Source: Hybos culiciformis (Eukaryota > Arthropoda > Insecta > Diptera > Hybotidae). From it: a DNA stretch of 64,000 nucleotides. The stretch spans positions 60,283,834 through 60,347,833 of the forward strand of contig OZ023273.1 of the NCBI GenBank assembly GCA_964007475.1, written 5' to 3'. The position numbers and the translations under genes are program-made. The notes beneath the pieces were generated by a model, which was not told where the DNA came from, made no database searches, and worked only from the letters and a program-made list of their open reading frames with translations. This document shows positions 22,811 to 33,459 of this stretch, piece after piece (the stretch's first letter is position 1; each line of letters begins with the position of its first letter).

Positions 22811-25800
22811 ATGGCGGAAAGTTTTGAAATTAAAAGTGGCGTCACAAAATTGAATAATGAAAATTATTTTGTATGGAAATACAAAATAGAAATGCTTTTA
22901 AAAGAAAAAGGCTTATGGAAAAGTATTAAAGAAGAAACGCCACCCAATCCAGTTACTGAAAGTTGGACTAAAAATGATGAAAAAGCACATTCGATAATAG
23001 CTCTAAATATTGAAGATGATCAGATTCAACATATCCGTGAGTGCTCTTCGGCAAAGGCTGCATGGAAAAATTTAAAAGAATTTCATGAAAGTAACTCACC
23101 GAGTAATCGAGTGCATATTTTGCGATTAATTATGCGGCAGAAACTTGAAGAAGGTGGTGACGTTGAAAAGCATGTTAGTACGATGAATGAATTATTCCAG
23201 AAATTATTGGCTCTTGGTGCAGAAATTAAACCAGAATTCTTCAAGAGCGCTACTTTGTTAGGATCATTGCCAGAAAGCTATGATGGCTTAGTTACAGCAC
23301 TAGAAGCTAGGTCTGAAAATGAATTAAATTTAAGTTTGATCAGATCAAAAGTAGTAGCAGAATACAGAAGACGTTTAGAGAGAAATAGAAAAGAAGAAGA
23401 CCTTGCACTAAAAGTAAATATAACTAAAGAAAATAAATTAATTTCTTGCTATTTTTGTAAAAAAGAAGGACATATAAAGAAAAATTGCGATAAATATAAA
23501 TCCTGGTTAAAGAAAAGAGAAACTGAACAAAGTGCTAATCTTACGGAAAAACAAGAACAAAATGAGTTTTTGTTTGTAACAAATAAAATAAATAAGGGTT
23601 GGATCGTAGATTCCGGCGCAACTTGTCATATTGTTAATTCTAAAGACAACTTTGTTGATTTTAACAATAAGTATAAAGATAAAGTAAGTGTTGCAAATGG
23701 AGAACATTTGTCAGTAGTTGGTAAAGGAACAATCAAGGTTAAGTTTTTAAACAATGTAAATGAAATTTCATCAGTTAAAATTCAAGAAGTTTTATTCATA
23801 CCAGACATAAAAGGGAATTTACTCTCAGTCAAGAAATTAACAGAACAAGGTTATGAAGTAATTTTTAGAGGAAAAAATTGCGAAATTAAAAATGAAACCC
23901 AACAAATAGCTATCGGTGATATAAATGGTAATCTGTACGTTCTACGGGAACCAAATATAGTAAATATGGTAACAAATTATTCAACTGGCTGTGTCCATCA
24001 CTGGCACGAAGTTTTAGGACATAGAGATCATCAAATCGTAAATTCTTTAGCATCAAGTAAATTAGTTAAAGGTATACAAATTAATAAATGTCATCCCAAC
24101 TGCAATGCTGAATCCATATGTGAAGTATGTTGTCAAGGTAAAATTACAAGATCTCCATTTCCAAAGAAGTCCAAAAACAAATCGTCGGCGATTATGGATT
24201 TAGTTCATTCGGATGTATGTGGCCCTATGCCTACGGCCACACCATCAGGTAATAGATATATTTTAACATTCATTGACGATTTTTCAAAATATACAGTAAT
24301 CTACCTATTAAAAAATAAATTTAATGTTTTAGACAAATTTAAAGAATATGTTGAAATGGTAAAGACATTGTTTGGTAAAGCACCTAATATTGTACGTACT
24401 GATAGAGGAGGAGAATATATGGGATATGATTCTATTGCATACTTAAAGAAAAATGGCGTTCAGTCTCAAAGAACAGCTCCATATTCTCCTCAACAAAACG
24501 GGGTAGCCGAACGAAAAAATAGAACGCTCGTTGAAATGGCACGCTGTATGATAATTGATGCAAAAATGGATCACATTTTTTGGGGTGAAGCAGTATTAAT
24601 GGCAAACTACATGCAGAATCGTTTACCAACTAGAGGAAATGAATGTGGTGTAACTCCTTACGAAGTTTGGCATGGTAAAACACCAAACATTGGACATTTT
24701 CAAAAATTCGGATCCAAATGTTTTGTGCACATCCCCAAAGAGAAGCGTAAAAAGTTAGATGCCAAGGCGACTGAAGCTATTTTTGTTGGATACGACCAAT
24801 CTTCTAAAGCATATCGATGTTATGATCCATCCGTTAATAAAGTTGTCATAAGTCGCGATGTAAAATTTTGTAAAAACTACGAATGTATTCCAAGTAATAT
24901 TGTTCACGAAAATAAAAGTCCATCAACGGTAATAATTGAAAATAACTCACTGAAATCTTCAAATTCGAAAAACTGTTCTTCGGAATATATCAGTTCTCAG
25001 AATGAAAGCTTAGACTCATCAGTCATCAGTACGGAACAAAATTCAGAATTGGATCTGTCAAATAATTCTTTAGAAGAAGTCGAATTTGCAGATTGTGGGG
25101 AAAGTAGTCAAAACTATATAGAAGAAAACATTGAAAATTTTTACAAAAATAATGACATGTCATTGAAAAATCAGGTCGAAAATAATGAAGTCCTACGAAG
25201 ATCAAATCGTGTTAATAAAGGTATTCCTCCAAAGAAATTTATTGAAGAAATTAATGTTACTTGTTCAGCAATTCAAGAACCAAAAAGTTATCAAGAAGCG
25301 GTAATTTGTGATCAAAACAAAGAGTGGGTAAACGCTATGAACGATGAAATAAATTCATTGCAACAAAATCAAACGTGGAATTTAATTGAAGCTCCAGATA
25401 AGGTTAATATTGTAGGATGTAAGTGGATTTACAAAATCAAGTTTGATTCGAATGGTAATATCGCTCAATACAAGGCAAGACTGGTAGCGCAAGGATTTTC
25501 ACAAAAATATGGAGTGGATTACGATCAGGTCTTTGCACCAGTAGTGAGACAAACAACTATTCGAATTTTACTAAGTTTGGCTGCTCATCAAAATATGAAA
25601 GTAATTCATTTAGACGCCAAGACAGCTTTCCTTAATGGAGAACTTCAAGAACAAATTTATATGAAACAACCGCCAGGTTTTAAAGAAAGAGGAAAAGAAA
25701 ACTTGGTATGCTTACTAAATAAAAGTTTGTATGGTTTAAAACAATCGGCGAGAAATTGGAATCAAGCAATTCATAAAGTTCTTGTTAATGCAGGTTGCAT

Positions 25801-26830
25801 TCAAAGTAATAATGATCACAGTATGTACAAATTTCAAAGAAATAATGCAGTATGTTATATTTTAATTTACGTGGACGATATATTGATGGCTAGCCAATCT
25901 GATAAATTAATATTAGAATGCGAAGAAATTTTAAGTTCAAAGTTTAAAATAAAAAATTTAGGAGAAGTAAAAGAATTTTTGGGATTGCAAATACAAAGAC
26001 ATCAAAGTGGTTGTTACAGTTTGAATCAAGGAACTTATATCACTAAAGTTGCAAAAGATTTCGGTTTACTAGATGCAAAAAATTCACAAATACCAATTTC
26101 TGTTGAATATGGAAAAAATAGTATAAATGAATTATTATTAAATAATGAGAAATATCAAATATTAATTGGTTGTCTTTTATATATATCAGTTAATACACGA
26201 CCAGACATAGCAGCTGCGGTATCAATATTGGCTCAAAAGACATCAAATCCAAATGAAGAAGATTGGAATGAGCTGAAACGTATAGTTAAATATTTAAAAG
26301 GCACGGCAAATTTAAAACTTTTCTTAGGAAAACGTTCTAAATCAATTGAATTATTAGGTTATGCCGACGCTAATTGGGCAGAGAATCGTCTTAATCGAAA
26401 GTCTAATAGTGGTTATATTTTTCAGTTATTGGGTGGAACAATCAGTTGGTGTAGTAAAAAACAAACATGTGTAGCTTTGTCTTCAACTGAGGCGGAGTTT
26501 ATCGCTCTTTCAGAGGCCTGCAAAGAAGCTTATTGGATCAGAAGGTTATTGGAAGATTTTGGCATAAAGTTGAACCAACCTACCACTATTTACGAAGACA
26601 ATCAAAGCTGCTTAAAATTAATTAAAGAAGAAAAGTTTTCACAAAGATCAAAACATATAGATGTTCGTGCATTTTTTGTAAAAGATTATGTTGATAAAGG
26701 TATTGTAGATTGTGAATATTGTTGTACTAATGAGATGTTGGCTGATTTTCTTACCAAGCCATTACCCAGCCATCGCGTACAATTATTGCGAAAAAATTGT
26801 GGAATAAATATGAATGAGGAGGAGTGTTGA
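22811..26830 (+). CDS. copia Gag-Pol polyprotein
   Basis: 1,339 aa in one frame with no frameshift between gag and pol, as in Drosophila copia. The first ATG lies 79 bp after the LTR. Gag occupies about residues 1-260, with a CCHC zinc knuckle at C213, C216, H221 and C226. The aspartic protease active site D-S-G is at 267-269. Integrase has an HHCC-type zinc region around 397-441 and a catalytic triad D468, D531 and E567, with exactly 35 residues between the last two. Reverse transcriptase carries D935 and Y-V-D-D at 1020-1023. RNase H has D1186, E1227 and D1263. All key residues are intact. The stop codon lies inside the 3' LTR. In Drosophila copia a spliced RNA raises Gag output, and something similar may occur here, but no splice sites were mapped. 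Confidence 0.97.
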   Translation: MAESFEIKSGVTKLNNENYFVWKYKIEMLLKEKGLWKSIKEETPPNPVTESWTKNDEKAHSIIALNIEDDQIQHIRECSSAKAAWKNLKEFHESNSPSNRVHILRLIMRQKLEEGGDVEKHVSTMNELFQKLLALGAEIKPEFFKSATLLGSLPESYDGLVTALEARSENELNLSLIRSKVVAEYRRRLERNRKEEDLALKVNITKENKLISCYFCKKEGHIKKNCDKYKSWLKKRETEQSANLTEKQEQNEFLFVTNKINKGWIVDSGATCHIVNSKDNFVDFNNKYKDKVSVANGEHLSVVGKGTIKVKFLNNVNEISSVKIQEVLFIPDIKGNLLSVKKLTEQGYEVIFRGKNCEIKNETQQIAIGDINGNLYVLREPNIVNMVTNYSTGCVHHWHEVLGHRDHQIVNSLASSKLVKGIQINKCHPNCNAESICEVCCQGKITRSPFPKKSKNKSSAIMDLVHSDVCGPMPTATPSGNRYILTFIDDFSKYTVIYLLKNKFNVLDKFKEYVEMVKTLFGKAPNIVRTDRGGEYMGYDSIAYLKKNGVQSQRTAPYSPQQNGVAERKNRTLVEMARCMIIDAKMDHIFWGEAVLMANYMQNRLPTRGNECGVTPYEVWHGKTPNIGHFQKFGSKCFVHIPKEKRKKLDAKATEAIFVGYDQSSKAYRCYDPSVNKVVISRDVKFCKNYECIPSNIVHENKSPSTVIIENNSLKSSNSKNCSSEYISSQNESLDSSVISTEQNSELDLSNNSLEEVEFADCGESSQNYIEENIENFYKNNDMSLKNQVENNEVLRRSNRVNKGIPPKKFIEEINVTCSAIQEPKSYQEAVICDQNKEWVNAMNDEINSLQQNQTWNLIEAPDKVNIVGCKWIYKIKFDSNGNIAQYKARLVAQGFSQKYGVDYDQVFAPVVRQTTIRILLSLAAHQNMKVIHLDAKTAFLNGELQEQIYMKQPPGFKERGKENLVCLLNKSLYGLKQSARNWNQAIHKVLVNAGCIQSNNDHSMYKFQRNNAVCYILIYVDDILMASQSDKLILECEEILSSKFKIKNLGEVKEFLGLQIQRHQSGCYSLNQGTYITKVAKDFGLLDAKNSQIPISVEYGKNSINELLLNNEKYQILIGCLLYISVNTRPDIAAAVSILAQKTSNPNEEDWNELKRIVKYLKGTANLKLFLGKRSKSIELLGYADANWAENRLNRKSNSGYIFQLLGGTISWCSKKQTCVALSSTEAEFIALSEACKEAYWIRRLLEDFGIKLNQPTTIYEDNQSCLKLIKEEKFSQRSKHIDVRAFFVKDYVDKGIVDCEYCCTNEMLADFLTKPLPSHRVQLLRKNCGINMNEEEC
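26816..26824 (+). other. copia polypurine tract
   Basis: GAGGAGGAG lies immediately before the 3' LTR and would prime plus-strand DNA synthesis. It also codes for the Glu run at the end of the polyprotein. Confidence 0.8.
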
Positions 26831-27044
26831 ATTATATTGAACATTCAGATTTAAAAATAACTTATGGCAACCCTGATGTTGCTATTAAACCTTGTACTTT
26901 GTTTTTGTAACTTACCTTTTTTTTTTTTATCTAAGAAAGAATTATTATCGAATTAATAAAATATTTTTTGTTAATGATTATCAACAACTGCAGTGTTTTA
27001 CTTTATTTAATTGGTAAACATATCTCTGAAAAAGAAAAACAACA
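26825..27044 (+). repeat. copia 3' LTR
   Basis: 220 bp, identical by eye to the 5' LTR. The last two codons of Gag-Pol (Cys and the stop) lie in its first six bases. Confidence 0.95.
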
Positions 27045-27049
27045 TTAAC

Positions 27050-28202
27050 TGCTTTAAAAATTATCTGAAAAGAAAATGCTAAAATACGTTATAAACAATA
27101 ATAGTAAATTATCCGTTTGGCTTCTGTTTTCCGAAATGTTGAATTATGGCAACACCGATTTGATTTTTATGATCTGTCAACAATGAATTAAAATATTAAA
27201 AATAGTTTAGTTCTTTTTGAAACCAAGAAATACTCAAATTATTATTTTTGATTATTTTATTTTAAATAAAAATTAATTTAATACAATTCTTAACAATTTT
27301 CTGCAGGACCTTTAAAACTAAGTAGCTCTCTTTCAAATATTTTGTACAAACATCTACAAGGCGCAATATAGATTATGCATGTCTCATGATATGTTTATGG
27401 TTTTGTTTTGGCTGGTTTTGGCATGTTTTTTATTTTTTATATGCGCTGCAAGTGTGACTCGGCTCGACTCGAATGCGACTAAATCAAATTCGAAGTTCGA
27501 ACATGTCATCCGCAATCGCAACCAATGCATTAGGCGTTTAGCATTAGAATAGAACAAGAATACGACAAAATGAAAAATTAAAATACCTTACTTTATAAAT
27601 TAAAATTATAATTTAATTGTACAGATTTAAAAACAAATTTACAAATAAAAACATAAATACCTAGACAACAAATAAAAAAAGGTAAAACGTATTGGAGGGA
27701 GGAAAAAATTGTATCCTAGACCTACTTAGATCCTACAGTATTAAATAAGAAGTCAAACTTTCGTCAAGGTGACATTCATTTCAAGGTCTTGTAGTAACCC
27801 ACTTTCTCTTTAAATATAAATAAATAAAAAGGTTATTAACCTCGGTTAATTTATAAAATATTTTACTAGAAAAAATTTATTAATATTCCCTTCCCAGTCT
27901 TGTTTCTTTTTATAAAGAGAATTAAAAATCGATAAAGTCGAAGGACTTGTAGATAGTAGATACCTAGATAGGTACCTATCTACCTGTTTACCTATCAAGG
28001 TATCTACTTTTTATATTAACATTTTTTTTTTTTACTCTTTTTAGGTAGGTATGCTTATTGGACTACCAAATTAATACAATGAGAATTTCAAAATTTAAAA
28101 ATACGTAACAGTGTTGGGTATATATTTTTCAATTCATCATTAATTATAATTACCTACCTTACCATATTTATTCATCATTTTCTATATTTTTACAACACAA
28201 CA
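27050..28202. other. upstream region of the phosphoglycerate mutase gene
   Basis: AT-rich with TAGGTACCTATC-type palindromic phrases near 27960-28010. The promoter and any 5' untranslated exon of the downstream gene should lie here or further upstream, but no core promoter motif is convincing. Confidence 0.4.
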
Positions 28203-30366
28203 ATGGAATTTGGAATGGCATTGAATGCTAATCGAGTTTATTTTCTAAGACACGGAGAATCAGAATGGAATAAATTAAATTTGTTTTGCGGCTGGAATGA
28301 TGTTGATTTAAGTGAAAAGGGTAAAGCTCGAATCGACGTTAATATATCCATATCTAGAACTAGGTACATTCGTACGAATATACATTACGTGTTTAGTACA
28401 ACAACTACCTTCTTACTTAATAAAAAGAAAATGCCTTTTTGTTCTCGGTAATGTCTGAAACTACTGAAAATTCTTCAGTATTTACTGGAATCCTGACATT
28501 CGCTTATGAGATTTACGTAAGATTTCTTTTTGCCATTTTATGTCACTTTTTCGGAGACAGACCATGCTCACTATATTATGTCACTGCGGGGCTGTTCTAA
28601 CATTAAAAGCATTATGGTGGGCTCCAATTTTTCCTCTTCAGGGATTTTGGGTTCCGATATTTTGTCTTATAGGATTTCGGGTGAGGGCGATATTATTTTA
28701 CCCGGTTTTGGACTCTTAGAATTAATTGAATGTATTATAACTATGCATTTATGCATTGATAATATAGGTAGATATAAACTTACCAGTCACATAGAGAATG
28801 TTTGCAAAAATTGGAGGGGAACTGAATTGGCTTGACCTCGTTGGATCCCTTCAAATAATGAAGTGAAATGTTTAAAATTTCAACCTTGGTTTTGGCTATG
28901 CATTGATAGAAAATACCAACTAGTAAGAATATAATTTTTTGACACACACATATTTATATAATGTATTTTTTCAATCTGTAGAAAGCACGGGTATTCAGCA
29001 AGTAAAGAAATAATAAACTTTCAATTAATTATTTAATTTTAGATGCTTTCATTTAAAATATTAATACACCATACCTACCTATTGCTTTTAATTATGCAAA
29101 GTATTTTTTTATAATTTTTTATTACTTTTTTTATTTAAGTTCTATAATAACCTATAGTTAAATTATCATTAAACTCAATTGATTATTTTTCAAGAATCTA
29201 ATTTTTAATTTTAGGCAAAAGAGATGCAGAATTAATTTCAGTTCCAGCGTTGATCAACGAAAGCTGTCAATTTAATAAGATTTTTACTTCAGCTTTAAAA
29301 AGAGCTAACAAAACTGTAGAAATAATTTCAAACTCATTAAATTTGAAACATGTTGAAACACATTCAGCATGGCAATTAAATGAAAGACATTATGGTGCAT
29401 TAACTGGTTACAACAAACGTCAAATGGCAGATAAATATGGAGAAGAAAAAGTTCAAGAATGGAGACGATCGTACAATGTGATACCACCAAACATAACACC
29501 ATTAAACCCGTTCTATGAACGTATTAAAAATAATCCTAAATTTGAAAATGTACCAGAAACGGAATTTCCACTTTCGGAATCTTTAGAAACCACTTTGAAA
29601 CGGGTTCTGCCGTATTGGGAGTCAACAATAGTTCCAGAAATACGTTCTAATAAAAAAATTTTAATTATTGCTCATGGAACATCTTTAAGGGCAATAATTA
29701 AACATATTGAGGGTATGCTAAATCCAGATTTTGTCGATTATTAGAAAACTATTTAAAATAAGCAATAGTTGTAATTGTAATAACCATATTATTTAAAAGA
29801 ATGTATTTATTTTTAAATTTGATATTTATTTTTAGACAAAATTCGACAAGGATGATTTTTTTAAATTTATAATGAAAATATTTAAATTCAAGTGATGTTA
29901 CTCGGACCATGACATCGTAGTATAATACTTTTGACATTATACCTTCCGATAAATACAGTTTTTTCGATTGTTGTTTCAAGTGGGGTTTTCGTCTCCAGCG
30001 TTTAATATTTTTTTAAAAGATTAAATTTGAATTTTTCTATGATAAATATCCGAAATAAAAAGAAAGATTAATGAAAATAATTATTAATATGAATAATGAA
30101 TTCCTTTACTTTAAACCTTTAAACATTTTTATTTGTATTTGTTTCATTTTTTTTTTTCAGGCTTAGATGAAAACCAAATTATGAAATTTAATGTGCCTAA
30201 TAGTATACCTTTTTATTATGAATTTGATTTGAATACAATGAAGCTTATTGGAAAAATCAAATTTCTGGCGGATGCTGAATTTGTTCAAGCTGAAATGAAT
30301 AAAGTTGCCTCAATTGGTGGTAGATTTGACAAGCAATCAGAAATAAAAGATATTCTGAACATTTAA
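28203..30366 (+). CDS. 2,3-BPG-dependent phosphoglycerate mutase, 3 exons
   Basis: Cytosolic glycolytic enzyme of the histidine phosphatase superfamily that interconverts 3- and 2-phosphoglycerate. Exons are 28203-28320, 29215-29712 and 30161-30366. Both introns are GT-AG, fall after the first base of a codon and join to give 273 aa, against about 250 for the family. The catalytic motif LRHGESEWN puts the phospho-histidine at H17. [13 protein letters not shown] follows, then R69 in TSALKRA, catalytic E96 in [11 protein letters not shown], and the second active-site histidine H193 in AHGTSLRA, where usual members have HGNSLRG. Another Met at residue 5 could be the true start. The fit is good but divergent, so a specialised paralogue rather than the housekeeping enzyme is possible. 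The + strand frame at 28530-28835 lies in intron 1 and is not an exon. Confidence 0.93.
28630..28690. repeat. short phrase array in intron 1
   Basis: GGGATTTTGGG, CCGATATTTTG and GGATTTCGGG phrases follow one another at about 20-bp spacing. This resembles the inverse of the AATCCCGGAA array at 44050-44245 and may be a decayed relative. Confidence 0.4.
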
Positions 30367-30484
30367 GTTTATTTATTAAATACTACTCAAACTTCGCAAA
30401 ATTGTACAAATTATTACCAACGACAAAATGTAATGTGATTTACTAATTATTTATTTATTTATTTTATTTGTATTGACTCAAGAT

Positions 30485-30490
30485 ATTAAA
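30485..30490 (+). terminator. possible poly(A) signal of phosphoglycerate mutase
   Basis: ATTAAA, a common variant of AATAAA, lies about 120 bp after the stop codon. No canonical AATAAA is closer. Confidence 0.4.
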
Positions 30491-31395
30491 TATAAAGTCG
30501 TTATAATTTGTATGAAATATTATATATATATTATTTTTAGTTATTATAACATGTGAGCGATAGGGATTTTTGAATTAGCAAACCATATACCTACATATTG
30601 ACTTCATAAACACGATAACAAATAATTTCTATTGAATATTTGTTTCTTAATCATCTTGAAAAAAAAAACCATTAAGGAAGTTAAGTCAGTGTATGATATT
30701 ATCTGATGTGCCCCCAAGTTGAAGATGTGCTTAAATGATCTGTTGCATTTGCAATTACATCAGAATGCGTCACGTACCTTATACAAACATAAATTACACT
30801 AACAAAATACAATTGTGAATTCGCAATATTTATTTTTATTTCAAAAACTTTTTGACGAGAATCTCTAGCACTATTATATTTCTTTTGTTTTTCTCTGTAT
30901 TCAAATTTAAGTCAAGTACTATTCATATAATGTATAGGCTTTTATGATTTTCCTCCAAATAAATATTTCTGATCGTCCAGAACAGAACCCAAAAGAGATT
31001 TGATTATTACCCGATTTAAGAAATTTCTGGACAAATTGCATCGATTAGTTCGGACATATTTTTATTCTGAGGTCGGTGAAATAAATATTTAATTAGTCTA
31101 TTAATCTATTTATTTACACATTTTGTTTTTTTATTCAGTCGATTTTTTTTAATGTGTACACCACTGCACAGACAGTAAATACATTTGTACAATTGTACAA
31201 TTACATATATTTTAAAATTGATTGAATGTCGACTGATATCTTTCAAAAAGTTGAAGAGGACAATATCGAACTCCAAATATTATATACAAATATTATCTTC
31301 GGAATTTGTTACGATCTGTTACTGTGGAGGGAGGGGTTAAAAAAAGGCAAAAACAGCGTTACGTAATTTGTGAACAGTCCCTTATAGGTAGGTAC
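30491..31395. other. intergenic with an old repeat remnant
   Basis: No gene is recognised. Around 31310-31383, GTGGAGGGAGGGGTTAAAA followed by GCGTTACGTAATTTGTGAAC resembles the edge of widespread insect DNA transposons ('no homology to coding', family unnamed). It directly precedes the next hAT-like element. Confidence 0.4.
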
Positions 31396-32117
31396 CAGAC
31401 AACGAAATAATCATGTTTAAACTGTTTAAACCTTAGCAGTGTGCTTTACTTGACTTGTTTATAATTTTAAGATTTCATCTAGGAGCTTGTTTAATGGTTT
31501 GAAAGTTGCAAAAAGCTTTAAGCTTCTGATTTGAAATTAATTTAGCTTTCAATATTTTATTTATAAACAGTAATGCTGTTTATAAACAGTCCCGTTGTTT
31601 ATAAGACATTTTAATATTATTATAAATACAATACACGCCTTTGTGCAAACGAACGTCCTTAACACTTATTGCAAGCGATAACATTGTTCATTATATTGCC
31701 ATTTTCGTCCTTCACCTCTTTAATTTTTTCACATACTTCGGACCTAGACTTTCTTTTGACTCTAAATAGGAAAACATTTTTTTTTTAATTCTCACAAATA
31801 ATTGAGATATTTGGCTTAGAACATTCCATTTTAAAAATTTTATTGAAATAATTGTAAGCGGTATGATTGTTTATAAACACAACCACTATTTATAAATATA
31901 GCAAATGCTTACAATCAATACGCAAAGTTTAAAAGCTTTTTCATTTCAAGTATTTTGTTTGCTTTGTGAGAATTAATTTATCAGCTTACGAGTAAATGAA
32001 TTGTAACGTTTAAACATTTCAAGCTTTCATACTTCGTTTGATTTGAATTGTTTAGTTTAAAAGTATGTGTTGCTTGAATCGGTTTGATTGGTTTTTTAAT
32101 GATTATTTCGTTCTCTG
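31396..32117. mobile_element. hAT-like MITE 1, TSD gtaggtac
   Basis: 722 bp, starting CAGACAACGAAATAATCAT and ending with the inverse of CAGAGAACGAAATAATCAT. It is flanked by a perfect 8-bp duplication, gtaggtac (31388-31395 and 32118-32125). The CAGRG-like tips and 8-bp duplication are characteristic of hAT. The interior is AT-rich with no transposase. Confidence 0.92.
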
Positions 32118-32129
32118 GTAGGTACGTAC

Positions 32130-32704
32130 CAGAGACCCAAACAATCGTTCAATTTTCAATAAGCGGCAATCATGTTTACTTTTTTTTAAATCAAACAAAC
32201 AATTAATTAGTATACAAAAATTTACTCAAAGCTTGCAACTAAATGTTTGATTTCAAAAAGACTTAAAATTTCTCTCTTGTAATCTTAACCTCTTGCAATA
32301 ATTTGCTTACAAGCTATTTTGTTTGTAATTTTGATAATAAATTGCAATTTTCGTTGCACTGTTCAAACAAATTGAATGATTATAAGCGGTTACAACAAGG
32401 ATTTTATTAAAAAAAATTTGATGAAAAATGAAAAAAAAAATGAAAAAAACAAAAATTTTACATTACGTGCTTTTATAAAAAAAAAACGTTTTAAAAAGCT
32501 TTTGAATTTGTGATTTGACCAAAAAATTTGCAAGAGAAACTGTCGTAAGCAACTGATTAAAATGTTTGCGCTTGCAAGCGATGTTGGTTATAATACAAAA
32601 TTTATAATAAAAAAGCTTTCTCGTGTTAATCCAAAATTCCAAACAATCACAAGCACAACAAAAAAATGTTTAATTACTATTAAACACGCTTATTTTGTTC
32701 TATG
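32130..32704. mobile_element. hAT-like MITE 2, TSD gtacgtac
   Basis: 575 bp, starting CAGAGACCCAAACAATCG and ending with the inverse of CATAGAACAAAATAAGCG. It is flanked by the perfect 8-bp duplication gtacgtac (32122-32129 and 32705-32712). Its left duplication overlaps the right duplication of MITE 1 by four bases (32122-32125). Ends are related to, but diverged from, those of MITE 1. Confidence 0.9.
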
Positions 32705-32712
32705 GTACGTAC

Positions 32713-32825
32713 CTAGGTACTTGCCTACCTAATTTAATAAATTATTAATTACAAATTCAAAATAAATATACATATTTGCTTTAATTTTGAATTTGTAATT
32801 ATAGGTAGGTACGTACCTACCTAAT
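32713..32825. repeat. short hairpin with GTAGGTAC phrases
   Basis: Inverted arms ATTAATTACAAATTCAAAAT (around 32744-32763) and their near-inverse (around 32783-32802), with TAGGTAGGTACGTACCTACC-type palindromes on the outside. Probably another small element or footprint. Confidence 0.5.
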
Positions 32826-33189
32826 TTAATTAATGTAGATAGCACTTAATTGTATTTTTCACTTGGAGTAGAACAGATATAAAAAAACGGAATTATAACA
32901 CGGTACCTACTAACTTAGTTCTAAAATAAAATTATTTTAAGTCTACTATCATAATTATATAAAAGCTTGACTTATGAACTGAAAGTGAGATAAAAATTAA
33001 AAAAGTAAATATTAGAAATAAAATGTATCCAGTTATATCTAATTAAACTAAAATAATTTGCTTAAAATAGGATTGATAAATTGATTGATGAAGTAGGTAG
33101 GTATATTATATAGGAATTTTTATCTTATTTGAACAGAATGGTATTGGCGGGGCTCGAAATTTTGTAATGCACAGTTTTTGTTACTTAAT

Positions 33190-33320
33190 TATGCATATAA
33201 AAAAATTCTGTATCGCAAAATTCTGAACAAAAATTCGGTAGGCCAAATTCTATATGTGGCAAAAATCTGTATAGTGTAGGTATTGCAACTTTGTTTTCGT
33301 ACAGAATTTTGCTATAAGTC
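33190..33320. repeat. short array of AAATTCTGT phrases
   Basis: Several AAATTCTGT-like phrases are followed by one inverse ACAGAATTTTGCTATA. This is the same core as the arms of the Foldback-like element at 9453-10668, so it is probably a small or decayed copy. Confidence 0.6.
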
Positions 33321-33459
33321 TCGGCTTTTTCGAGAAAATTCTTTTGAACGGATTAACGCAAATAAGCAAGTGCGGTGTGAAACGACGAGAATGATATAAA
33401 ATTAATTGCAAGAATACAGTGGCTATAATAGAAATAGATAATTCCTTAGTGCACTAAGC

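Larger units (their letters stand above)
22512..27044 (+). mobile_element. complete copia retrotransposon (Ty1/copia)
   Basis: 4,533 bp: two 220-bp LTRs, a tRNA primer site, one uninterrupted Gag-Pol frame and a polypurine tract. It is bounded by the 5-bp duplication ttaac (22507-22511 and 27045-27049). The LTRs are identical by eye, including a 12-T run, so insertion was recent and there is no visible block to activity. Enzyme order (protease, integrase, reverse transcriptase, RNase H) is that of Ty1/copia, not Ty3/gypsy. Confidence 0.97.

Noticed and set aside
23507..24629. Minus-strand frames within copia
   Set aside because: They are antisense shadows of the Gag-Pol frame, with no independent motif.
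28530..28835. A 101-codon + strand frame inside intron 1 of phosphoglycerate mutase
   Set aside because: It is not in phase with the exons, has no splice support and contains a repeat-array fragment.
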